DNA of 64,000 nucleotides from positions 124,001-188,000 of the forward strand of contig JAVTVJ010000117.1 of the NCBI GenBank assembly GCA_034509425.1. The letters run 5' to 3'. Each line of letters starts with the position of its first letter. Position 1 is the first letter of the stretch. The notes beneath the pieces are model-generated. The model worked only from the letters and a program-made list of their open reading frames with translations, was not told where the DNA came from and ran no database searches. Both the position numbers and the translations under genes were made by a program. Positions 1 through 10,500 of this stretch are shown in pieces. The DNA comes from Eopsaltria australis. Taxonomy: Eukaryota > Chordata > Aves > Passeriformes > Petroicidae.

Positions 1-626
1 CTAATTGTTTATCATGTTAACCTTGGGTGGTCCTGCAATCTCCTGTCTGCAACATTAATCAGCTGACATCATCCTGTGTTCTGAAAGGACATTATCAAAT
101 CCAAAGACCAGAATACATCTCCAAAGAGAAGGGCAGCGGGGCTTGGTGACCTGAGAAAGGGGATTAAAAAGACCTTTACTTTTTATCCTTGCCACATAAG
201 CTCAGATGAGTCACTCCCATCTTTGGATTGTTCTGTCTTTGATGGAGAATCCTCTGAGCTGCTCTGCACACTGCTTGGCACACGGGCTGTGGCTGCTCCT
301 GGACTTACCACTGCTAAAACCAGGAGCTTGCCCAGGCTGAGTCCATTCCAGGTCCCAGTTATCATCAGAAGGCACCTGCTGTTCTGCAGGCACTCAAATT
401 ACACTACAGACCTAAACAACATCCAGGTCATCTCAGTGTATTTTAAGAATTATTGTTATCCAACAACTAATCCTAAATGATTTTCAGTGGAAGGATTGCA
501 GAAAAAGGATTGCTGAAAGGTTTAAGGAATTTTAATTTGTGCAATTTGGGTTTGATTTTTTTACTGTTTAGATGTTTGGTTGGTTTTTTTGTTGTTGTGG
601 TTCAGGTTCCTTTCTCCCTCACCCCC
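1..626. other. Unannotated AT-rich DNA
   Basis: No gene, RNA gene or recognisable repeat is visible. Open frames of 60-85 codons overlap on both strands around 183-480, but they are short and have no protein-like composition or splice context. The stretch ends at the hairpin at 627. Confidence 0.5.
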
Positions 627-662
627 AGCTGAAAATGGTCACATTTGTGACCATTTTCAGCT
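627..662. repeat. Perfect 17-bp inverted repeat with 2-nt spacer
   Basis: Bases 627-643 (AGCTGAAAATGGTCACA) are the exact reverse complement of 646-662, separated only by TT, so the 36 bp could form a near-perfect hairpin or cruciform. The next flanking pair (C626 and T663) does not match, so the symmetry ends sharply. No terminator or RNA-gene context is visible. It could be the relic of a small palindromic transposon, a templated-repair product or chance. Confidence 0.9.
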
Positions 663-1868
663 TATATTTGGTGGGAAGAAAGGTTGAAGTTCAGTGAAGT
701 CTGGCTAATGAAATACTTTTCGGACTGTTCTGCAGCATGATAAATATATAAAAGGGAAAATTGCACTGGAAGGACAAAAGAATTGTATTTATGAAATTCA
801 AATTATTTATGTAGTACTCAAAGGAATATTTCAATAATTCTCACATGGTAAATGAACTGGTTTTATTGTGGGATGAACTTCATGGAAGGTGAAGCAAATG
901 TAAACTTACACAGAGATGAATTATTTGATTTCAGCTGCAAATACCACACCTTTCATAAATGGTTTGAATTCACTGGATCCCTGGGTTAAACTGATGGATG
1001 TTTACTTTGTGTATCAGTAACACAATCTTTTCCAGACAATGATGGATGTGATTAAATGGCCTAGGGCTCTGTTGGAAGCAGACAGAAAATATTCCTCCAA
1101 ATTCTCTTTTGGGGGTTGAAACAGTGTGGCTCAGAATATTTGACATGGCCACTGACTGTTACTCAGCACTGCTCTGCCAGGTATAAAATGGGACTTTGTG
1201 CTCCCCAAACCAAGCCTGACACTTTAGATACATCAGAAATGCTGAAACTTGTGCCAAAAATCACTCCCATGGGCTACATCTGAGAGCTTTCTGGAAAGGG
1301 TCAGCCCAGGTAATTGTATGCCTGCATATGGCCCAGGCTTTGTGTTGGGGCTTGGCTGAGTCTGACCTGAGTTTGGGGAATTTGGGACCAACTGCAGCAG
1401 GTCTGCAGGGTGTTTGGGATCATCTCAGAGATATGTTTGAGCTACTCAGCAGCATGGACAGCAAGAAATGTCTCTTGAGGCATGAGATTCAAACAAACAA
1501 AACAACAAACCCTAGAAAACCCTAAAAAAAAATCCTGAAATCAAACCAAAATCGCTGACATAAAAGAATAAATGCAAAATATTCCTTATGTTGCCTTCAA
1601 AATTACCAATTGATCTGACAATTGGTTTAATTTGGGGTGACTTGAGTACATTAGAGATGCTAATTTATGCTCTGGGCCTGAGCTCAGCACTGTGCCCAGC
1701 AAGAGCCCTGCAGCTCAGATTTTGTGCAGCCGTAAGCTCCTCACTGCCTGGGTACAAGAGGACTCGTGCTGTCAGCACCTCCTAAGCAGCTGCTTTTCAA
1801 ACTGAGCTGTTTGCTAGGAATGACCTTCAGTCCTTCAAACACAAAAACACCTGCCCCCTGCTCAGAGT
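663..1868. other. Unannotated AT-rich DNA
   Basis: I see no gene or recognisable mobile element here. A somewhat GC-richer patch at about 1225-1450 has short open frames but no splice or protein signature. Confidence 0.5.
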
Positions 1869-1921
1869 GAAAAAAAAAGAAGAAAAAAAAAGGGAGAAAA
1901 AAAAAGGGAGAAAAAAGGAAA
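1869..1921 (+). repeat. Polypurine tract with 14-bp repeats
   Basis: This 53-nt stretch contains only A and G. Within it a run of nine A followed by GGGAG occurs twice with a period of 14 (GGGAG at 1892 and 1906). Such homopurine tracts are common in vertebrate non-coding DNA and can form triplex structures. No function is implied. Confidence 0.85.
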
Positions 1922-4900
1922 CCGAGAGAGGAGGTAGACAGAAGAATATGCACGTCTTGATGGGAATCTTTTATTTATTTATATTTTTCAATTAATAAAT
2001 CCCTAACTACTGCTACAGGTCTGAACCTCTATTCAGGCAGAGTGAAGCTGGCAAGATATTCATAAGATAACACTTACTGAGGAAAAAATCTATTAGAAAA
2101 CTATTCAGCTATGTTGATGTGGTGAATGGAACAGTTTTATTCCATTAGCATGCATTCAACAAAGAGAAGTTAATTAGTTTTGAGAACTTCTGATATTTCA
2201 GTAAAACTTTATCCTAATTTTAAGTTGGATTTTTTTGCCTTCTGGGGATCCTGTCAGTATTTTCAATTAACAGATTTCCCTGCACCAGCTCTTCAAAGAA
2301 ATGGTGTTAGAAATAGAGGAGGGCAAGGACTGCATTTTTCATTTCATGGGAAATACACAATTCCTTTCTTGTTATAAAAAGCAGCAAAAAAAAGAAAACA
2401 GACAAGTTTTGGGTATAAATTAAGTTTAATAATTCTGAACCAAGTTATACAAATAAATTCTCTGTAGTAGTTTATAAATTAGAACTGAAATGGAAAATCA
2501 CTGCCCATTCTACCCCATAGTAAACAACATTCAAAGACATCTATCTCATTTCCTCTACCAACCAAGAGCTTTCTTATAACTCTTAAAACATCACAAGATT
2601 TATCATTATTTCTAGAGAAATCCTGCATTATTTGTTGTTTTTTTAAGTACTTGTAAGGGTGTATGTGACCTTCAAGCTTTGCTCTAGTATTAATTAAACA
2701 GAATTTCTGAAAACATGAAGGCTTTACTGTAATATGTGTAACCAGAACCTACAGTCCACAGTAAAAAAAAATTATTTTTTCTTTCTTTGCAGGAGAAACC
2801 TGATGTTCTTTTTAAAATGGTATGTAATAGATGTTTATGTTCCATTTCAGCATTATACATTTATCTACAGTAAACATGAACTTTGGTCTATCATATTAAA
2901 TGATGACACACAAATGCATCAAAGAAATGGATTTTTGTCAACCAAGTGCCTAATGTAGGAGTTCTAAGTGACGTGTTAAGGACTGGATGAATGATCCCTG
3001 GGTCTGGTACACAAGAATTCTTGGTGCTTAGAAAAAAAATAAGTGTTCAGATTGCTTTTCCTCATGTTTACAGTCAGCTAACAGTACTCAGAGGCTGCAG
3101 CTGTACAGGCCTGTTCCTGTAGGGTTTGATCTATCCTGCAACAGTGAATCCTCTCTTGAGAAGAATCTGCTACTCTCCAGATAAGGCTTTCATTTAATTA
3201 TGATCATCCCACCATAAAAATCTTGACTTGTTCACCAAAATCACTTTCTTTATCCTTGTTTCCTCTGCCTCAATGACCATGAGCTTTCCTCAGCTCTTAG
3301 AACTGCGAATCTCGTACTCTTTTTTTTCTTCCTTCTTTGATTCTCTCCTCTCCAGACAATTATCTCAACCTTCTCTCGTCTTGCCTTCAGGGCTTAAATT
3401 CACTAAAGACTTCCTCTCTTTCAACTGAGTGTTTGCAGCAATGATCAAACCAATCATAGTTCCCAGTTTTCTGTTCTTTAAAATTAGTGTGTTTAGGCTT
3501 ATTTTTTGGGTTTTTTTTTGGTTTTTTAAACTTCCTTGGTATTTCTATACAGTCAAAAAATGCTGGCCAGTTCTTCTACACTTCTTCCATCACATGCCCT
3601 CTAAATTACATCACCGAGTTCTCAATTCTTTCCTGACTGTGCTTCCAAAGGATTTTAAAACATACATTTGTAAATATTTTTACGTATGGTAGTGTCTAAG
3701 TTCAGGTTATGGAAAGGAAAGAACAGGCAAGGAAGGATTGGAGCTTCTATGTGAGATGTGAGCCTCCATAAAACAATTACTGGGCATCTGAAATCGCCCT
3801 TGAGTTCTCTTGCACACTTCTCAACTGTTCTGTTTCAGTTTCCTTCCTCCGGGGATGAACTGCTCTTGGGTCTTTAGAGAATCTGACGCAGACAAGCATT
3901 ACCTTGAAAGAAAATATATGGGCTTTCTTCAGAGGAAGGCACAGACAGCTTTTAACATGGGCTCAAGATTTTTTAAAAAAACAACATTTTTTCATCATTA
4001 TTATGGTTTGGGATCATTTTTTTAAATATCACACACTTATATCATCTCAACCAGTAGAAATAATATAGCTTATTTATTTCATTTGGACTAATGTATTAGA
4101 GCTATAGTGATTCTTTTCATAATTAATATCACCTTCTCAGTTAAATGCTATGGTACAGAGCTGTAGATTAAGCCACTTTGTATATATTTTATATTCTCTC
4201 TTATCATTTTTGAAGAAAAATCCTGGTGTTGACAGCAACAGTAATAAAAGAAGGTAGGAGTCATGCTGTATATTACAGAATTGTTTTACTTTGATCTGCA
4301 GATTTGTGCTGTGTGTGGTGGAAGACAGAAATGGAGGAATAGATATTAAAAAATTAAAATATTTATAGAATTGTTAGCAAAAAAGAACAAGTAAACTCCA
4401 ATATCAGATCAAGCAAAATAATGTAAAGTCAGTTTGGGGGATTATCATGTGAAATATCAAACCTGATATTCCAATAATAGGAATCCTTCAGTTAAAGCAG
4501 ATCAAAAAGTCTGCAACAAATCCTTTCTGACAGAGTTTTTAACAGATCTTTAATGAAAATTGCCTTGTACAGAACATTTTAATTTTCTGGGACAAATCCG
4601 ACATATAAAAGCTGGTGCCAGAATCTTGCAGCAGCTTCACTTCAGTTCTTTCATATTTACACTGGTCTGACTCCCTGCAAAGGCACAAAGAAACCTTTCC
4701 CAGGATGCTCTCAGAGGGTGAAACACACAGGGTGCAGCATCTCCCCTCACACAGCACAGACACTGAGTCAAATTCACACTGAAAAAACAAACAAAAACAA
4801 GTATAAAACACCTACTACAGTAAACCTGATGTGCCTTCAATTACATTTTAAATTAAACAGACAATAATTTTTAAAGGTTTTGAGTCATGTCTGCTAAAAA

Positions 4901-7390
4901 TTATTGCCAATTAGAAATATTAAAAAAACCAAAAATCTTTTGCATCCTATACCAGAACTTGTTATTAAACAACCAAATGGACAAAGAAAGAGAACAATAC
5001 ACAAGATTTTTTTCACTAATTCTGAATGACTTTTGGTTGGTCTCATAATGATTTAGAAGACACTGAAGAAGGGAGAGTAATTTCTATTTCTATGAGGGGA
5101 TTGGTAAAGTATAGGCTTTTTTGACCAGTTTTTTTTAATGTTGGATATTATGAAAAATAAGCTAGAGTAATTGGCTAATTAAATTCAATTTTCAATATGG
5201 TGCTAGCATCTATTTCTGTTGAGAACATATCTATCTTCCTAGAGGACAACCTTGGAACTGTTACTCGATATATCTGGGTTTTACTCTCGAATTTATTTTT
5301 AATTTCTGCTCATCTGTAACAATGAGAAAGATCTACTTGCCTGCAGATATACTTTATGAATGTTTAACTTCTTACATTTCTAAATTTAGGCATTTATATT
5401 CATATTTAGAAACTTAAGGTTTAGGCTTCCAAGTCTGAAACTTTAGGCAATGAGGGTTTCAGCCAGTTCAAAACACAAACCGTGCCAGGAGCAGCTTGTT
5501 TCTGCCAGGCAGGTTTACCAGCTGGAAATAAGAAGATAAATCCATAGGTTTTGATTTGATTCATGTTGATCATTTGATATTATTGCAAGCGATTTTGTGG
5601 TCTATAATTACACACATTCATCAAGCAGTAACAAATGATGGGGGAAACTGAAGGTGGTTTCATGTCAACAAGTTCAAACCCAGAAGAATTATTACTGTGA
5701 TGGTGTGGGGTTGTGGCCATACTGCTGCCATAACAAGAGGGTCTGCACAAGAGCTGGTTCTGCCACACTGCAGAAAGCTCTGAGCTGCTCTTATGGATGG
5801 AATAAGTTGGTATCTATGACTGTAGGCAGCTCTGTGTGCCTTCTCACTTGGTCCTTTTTCCTCTGCTAATTGGGAAGCATGTGAAAGCCTTCAGACTTTT
5901 CTCTGTGTGTGTGGTGGAGAGAGACAAAGAGAAATTGGATTACTCCCAAAATGTCAGGTGTTTTAACTCAGGTTTCTCAGGCCACTGTGAGTCACATACC
6001 TCTACTGGTAATATTGCAGAAGAGTTTTATGCTGTGATTTTGGCCCAGTGCAGCTGCACTTTCCCAAAGGGTTCCTGGATGAGATTTAGCAATTAGACTA
6101 TTCCAGGGATCCCAGCAGGCAGGTTTCAAGTGTTGAGCTCTTTGGGTGACTGACAGGTCATTAACATGGATGCAGGACTCCTTGCCAGCTTATCTCAGTG
6201 TCTGGGAATGCTTCAGGGTACACACAGGTTATTGATGTAGATGTAGCTACAGCATGCAGAGATTTCTCCCTGGATTTCAGATACCGTCACACCAATAATT
6301 TTAGTGAAATATATGTGTTTCAGTGGAAAACAGCAATAACTAATTAAATAATATATTTTATTTAAAAGAAAGAGAGAAGGAGGGAAAACAAAAAAATGGT
6401 CAGTGCTTTGAATATTAAATATTCTTCAAGAATAGTAGAACCATTAACTAGACTCATTTGGAGTATTGAAACAAAAATTACATTTTCTTATTTTAAAAAA
6501 TTACATTTTTGCATCTTGCAGACTTGTGATTAAGGTGGATATTAGGGAATTATTATGTTCCCAAACCCTGTGGATATTGGAACCAGTTATACATCTTTGG
6601 TAAACTGGAAAAAGCTGGGAACTACTGACTGTCTTTGAGAAATTAGATAATCCTCCTGTGTTACTTAAACTTCTTCAGGATTTTTTTTTACTCTAATCCT
6701 TTGGGTATATGGGGTAATGGGACCTTTCCTGTGTTGTGGTGGAAGAAAGACTACTTTTATATGACCTACCACAATACGGAGTCCCAGAAGTGTGAAATAT
6801 GTTTTTGGATTATGGGAATTAGTGTATGCAAAGGGATATCCAGATTTTCAAAAGTTTTCTCTGCAATATTTCCAACATACACCCAAACAGTGAATATTGG
6901 TCAAGAACAGTAAGTATCTGTTATTCTCTGACAATTTTCCACCAAGTCTGAGACCTTTGTTCCAGCTCCCATTGAGAGGCGTTCATTTATTTGGTAACAA
7001 TTATTTCACTTGTTCTGGGTTTCTTTCTTGCTGCCCAAGCTCCTTGGAACCCCTCTGGGTTGACTAAATCACTATCTTAGTGCTGACAAATACATATCTC
7101 AATGTATAGAAACAGAAGAGGTATAATTTATTTTAGTTTTTGCTTCCCACCCTAGAAAAAGAATGTGTGAAAAGTACAAGGTGAATAGAAGTTCATGGGT
7201 GGAAATAACCCTAAATTTGCATCTGTTGTTATTTTACTTTATCTTTGTTTATACTTCTCTGCTGTGGAAAAGGCTATTTGACTGATGCTATGAGTAAAGT
7301 AGATAATGATTGTAAAACAAAGCACAAATTAAATGTAATATAAGTTATTCTTTCTCATGTGACAAAATGTAGGATTTCTGGGCATACATC
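1922..7390. other. Long gene-free AT-rich stretch
   Basis: No CR1, LTR or coding gene is recognised. A pyrimidine-rich patch lies around 3270-3430, and 5385-5460 contains repeated TTTAGGC-like motifs that may be an ancient amniote repeat. The one element that stands out, the microexon-like segment at 2793-2819, is listed separately. All open frames are below 100 codons. Confidence 0.5.
2793..2819 (+). other. Microexon-like segment (27 nt), unproven
   Basis: A strong 3' splice-site-like sequence, a T-rich run ending in CTTTCTTTGCAG at 2781-2792, is followed by 27 nt and then a donor-like ATG|GTATGT at 2817-2825. The 27 nt are a whole number of codons and read EKPDVLFKM in phase 0. Neuronal microexons of 3-27 nt are a known vertebrate class. 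This pattern can also arise by chance in tens of kilobases of intron-like DNA, and I cannot assign the peptide to any protein. Confidence 0.15.
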
Positions 7391-7445
7391 CATTGTTCAT
7401 TATATTAGATGCTGTACAAACACAGCCCTACTCTCTGGCCTCTAT
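7391..7445 (+). repeat. Possible ancient amniote interspersed-repeat fossil
   Basis: The segment around GATGCTGTACAAACACAG resembles a widely scattered sauropsid repeat that carries a CTGTACAAACACA core followed by an 'agacagtccctgcc'-type stretch. Only the core is well preserved. I cannot name the family confidently, and a chance match is possible. Confidence 0.3.
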
Positions 7446-7631
7446 TTTTAAGGTTTCCAGTTCTTAGAAATGTATTCATCTTTCTTTTCATCTGTGCAGA
7501 GGGAAAGCTAACATGAGGCATGAGGCTTTGTCAGTGCAAAGGAGATGAATCAAATTAGGAACAGACAACTCATCGTGCTGAATTGGTGGAGACAGAAGCC
7601 ACGTGATAAGTGTTTATGGTCCAAGTTTTAC

Positions 7632-7897
7632 CTCTTGCCCTTGGGATCCTCATTGCAATCAGTGGGTGGTAGAGCATCATGCTTTAGTGGTACACCAATC
7701 TGCCCAGAAATAGCTGAGGGATTCCCATATGACACTTCAATGTGTTCTGCAGGTATTTTTGTACCACTGTAGATATCACTAATGTCTTTAGTATGAATAT
7801 AATGGGCCCCTGGGGGGCTTAGTAAAGACATTACATGATACTGCAGCACATTTAGAAATTTGTCAATTGGCACAAGTTCTGATAAAGCAAATAACAT
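7632..7897 (-). other. Exon-like open frame, no recognised homologue
   Basis: On the minus strand an AG acceptor-like site (ATATATTACAG, plus-strand 7898 upward) is followed by 266 nt without a stop, ending at AAGAG|GTAAAAC (donor dinucleotide at plus-strand 7630-7631). The 88-residue frame has a fairly protein-like composition, with segments such as HTKDISDIYSGTKIPAEHIE and SYGNPSAISGQIGVPLKHD, and less Leu/Ser/Cys bias than other open frames here. If it is an exon, it would start in phase 0 and end after two bases of a codon. The stop comes right after the donor, in the would-be intron. I do not recognise the protein, the acceptor's pyrimidine tract is weak, and open frames of this length occur by chance in a window this size. 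Confidence 0.18.
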
Positions 7898-8447
7898 CTG
7901 TAATATATTCCAAAACATCACAGCCAAATAGAAGAGTCAATAATCTCAGGAGTCTTATTCAGTGGCTCTGGAAAGCTGGGGTGCTCCTGTTGTGGTCTGT
8001 GAGGCAGCAGTTCATTTTCAGCTGTGTGCTGGTTGCTGGGTAGTTTTTTGTCTCCTTAAACAGCTCTTCTTCAGCCTCTGCTCTTTCTGTGTGCATTCAG
8101 CACAGCAGATGCTTCATTGCAGTCCTTCGCCACCAAAGGCTCCTTCTGTGTTCAGAAAGTTTGTCTCATGTTGGTCAGGGATTCATTTTGATGGTGGAAT
8201 AAACAGAATTAAAGTGAAGCTGTATTTGTTGCTACCAAATTTCCTCCATTTTGTCTGCTGTCAAGGCCTTTGCTTGTTTGTCTTCCCTCATTTTCTTCCT
8301 CTCTGAGGCTGGGAATCTGCCATGCTTACAAATCACTCCACAGAGCACCTCTCCCAGGATAAGGTGACTGAAGTGAGAGTGGTGCCAGTAAACTGAGACT
8401 TGAAGAAGCCCATTCTTCAGCACAGATGCATTTGTGAGTTTGGAGCA

Positions 8448-8520
8448 AAATAACAGAGAACAGCTGAGCTTGGAAAGGACCTCTGGAGCTCATCTTGTCT
8501 AACACCTCTGTTCCAACAAG
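8448..8520 (-). mobile_element. CR1 LINE 3'-tail fragment
   Basis: The reverse-complemented CR1 3' end is recognisable by the GAGCTTGGAAAGGACCTCTG core and the following 'agctcatcttgtctaacacc' equivalent. Only about 70 bp remain, and the octamer tail is degraded. This matches the usual 5'-truncated insertions of avian CR1, and the divergence suggests an old copy. Confidence 0.7.
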
Positions 8521-10469
8521 TTCAAAATAACCATGTCTTTCTTTCTTTCTATACAAGACTTTCCAAATCATATTTGAATGCAAAATATGCTGACATGTAG
8601 GTAACCTGGCAGGAAACTACAATCCTGCATATTTGTAGGGTAAAGTCCTCAAGCACTGAGATAATGCTGCTGGGAAAATAAAGATGAAAATAGTTACTTA
8701 CATTTCTAAGGTAAGAAATCTTCCAACCAACCTTCCAACTTTTTCAAAGGCATATAAACCCTCTCCTGATTTTTCAGGTAGGAATATAAAATGATGAACA
8801 TTTATGAGAAACACATTCTGGGAGCCTTAAGTCACAGGTGCCTAAAGACACAGTGCCTGGAGGCACGTCTGGGTTTAAAATACAGAGAAGGAAAGAAAAT
8901 GGAATAGGAAAAAATGTAATAGCTCAGCCAGCAACTCTCTTCAGTCTATCCCATACATGTACATGTCTTCTACTCTAAAACAAGTGACCCCCTGATGTCT
9001 GTATAGCAGAGCCTCACTTGAGCCTACCAACAATTTTTCTCACTCAGTGGGTTTATTTTCTCATTCTTTCTCCTTTTGTCCTGGCTCTGCACTGTGGCTG
9101 AAGTTTCATTAGCATTTTAATTAGTGAGGCAAAATTAATAACATGAGTTTCTTGTCTCAGAGTGCTTTCAGAGCTTACATGTATAGCCCAGACACATGGT
9201 TTGGGCTGGTCACTCCCGAGAGCCAACAGCTGAAAGTAGGACTGAGAAGTGAACGTTCATTCTTTTTCCAAGAGCATCAGTGCAAGTTCCATGCCATTAA
9301 ACTTCAATTAAAATCACAGTCTTATTAGTAACTATGCTTAATTTTTTATGATCTCAGCTTGTCTTTTGAGACAGAATATCACTTCATCATTCTTCTGAGA
9401 GACATAGTGCTCATAACTGTATTTTTTCCAAAATATTCCTATTTTTTTATAGTTTAATTGCTGTTTCTTTCAGAATGTGACTATTCACAAAAATATGGTC
9501 CTTCAGGAAGTCTTTTTATTCAAATGCTGAATATTTTTCTGTCATGGGTTAGGAACAATTTTATTTTCAGTATTTGTAAAAGGTAGTCTTAAGTGTCATT
9601 CTCAAGAAAAGGAAAAACAACAGCATCAAGAAAAAAAAGTGAAGTATTCAGTTTAATGCTGTCCTGAGCAAAGAAGCATTGAACAGTTCTGCCAATTTGA
9701 GTTTTAAAGAGGAGGATTTGAAGACCTCAGCTTATATTTCCCATGTGTCAGACACTGACTGTTGCTTCTTACCTCTAAGTGTCTTCTTATCACAACTTTT
9801 TGGTTACCTTTGCTTCCCTCAGTTTTGTGAAGAATAAATTTAACATTATCAGGAAAAGTTCCCACTCAGTCACTCAGCTGTTAGAATTGTCCTTGCTATG
9901 GTTTTAGTTTTGGATGGCTGGGACCATCTGAATAAATTTTTGAGCATGGTTTAGTAGCTTTCCTGGGTCTGAAAAGATTCCTAAACACATCTGGATTTAG
10001 CTTTACAATTTTAGAGTTTAATGACGTGGGTGCATCTGACTCTCTGACAGATGGTCTCTGTATCAGAGGATCATCCTGGAAATGTATCATTTACTAATAC
10101 CTGCATCTCTTTAGAGATTTGTTTTGGTCTCAGTCAATTCCCTCTTCAGAGGTCTATGGAGTTTTTGTTATAATTTTTATCCATTTTGATATAATGCACA
10201 AAATTTTACTAACTGATCATTGGATATAAAAAATAATCAGTTGAAAAGTAAACTAGTATCTCAAGGAATTTTAAGGCCTGAAAGCTAAGAACACAAGAGT
10301 GGAAAGAGATGATGGAGTAGAATGATTTGGGACAGTGAAGGGCAGGAATAAGAAAATAGTACAGTTTAAATTCCTAAATCTCAGTCATACAGACATTTAA
10401 ATATGTACCTTTACTTTATTATCACTGCGAAGTTTATGCTGCAGGACAGGGTCTTATTTGGCGCTCAGA
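8521..10469. other. Unannotated AT-rich DNA
   Basis: No gene or clear repeat is visible. A 12-bp palindrome ACATGTACATGT lies near 8954, and 8816-8870 has motifs reminiscent of very old amniote repeats. A 64-codon minus-strand frame at 9896-10090 has no support beyond its length. Confidence 0.45.
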
Positions 10470-10470
10470 G

Positions 10471-10500
10471 TTTGAGTATCTACTGGTTTGAGTATCTACT
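10471..10500 (+). repeat. Short direct repeat, 14 bp, period 16
   Basis: TTTGAGTATCTACT occurs at 10471-10484 and again at 10487-10500, separated by GG. It is probably a replication-slippage duplication. Confidence 0.85.
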
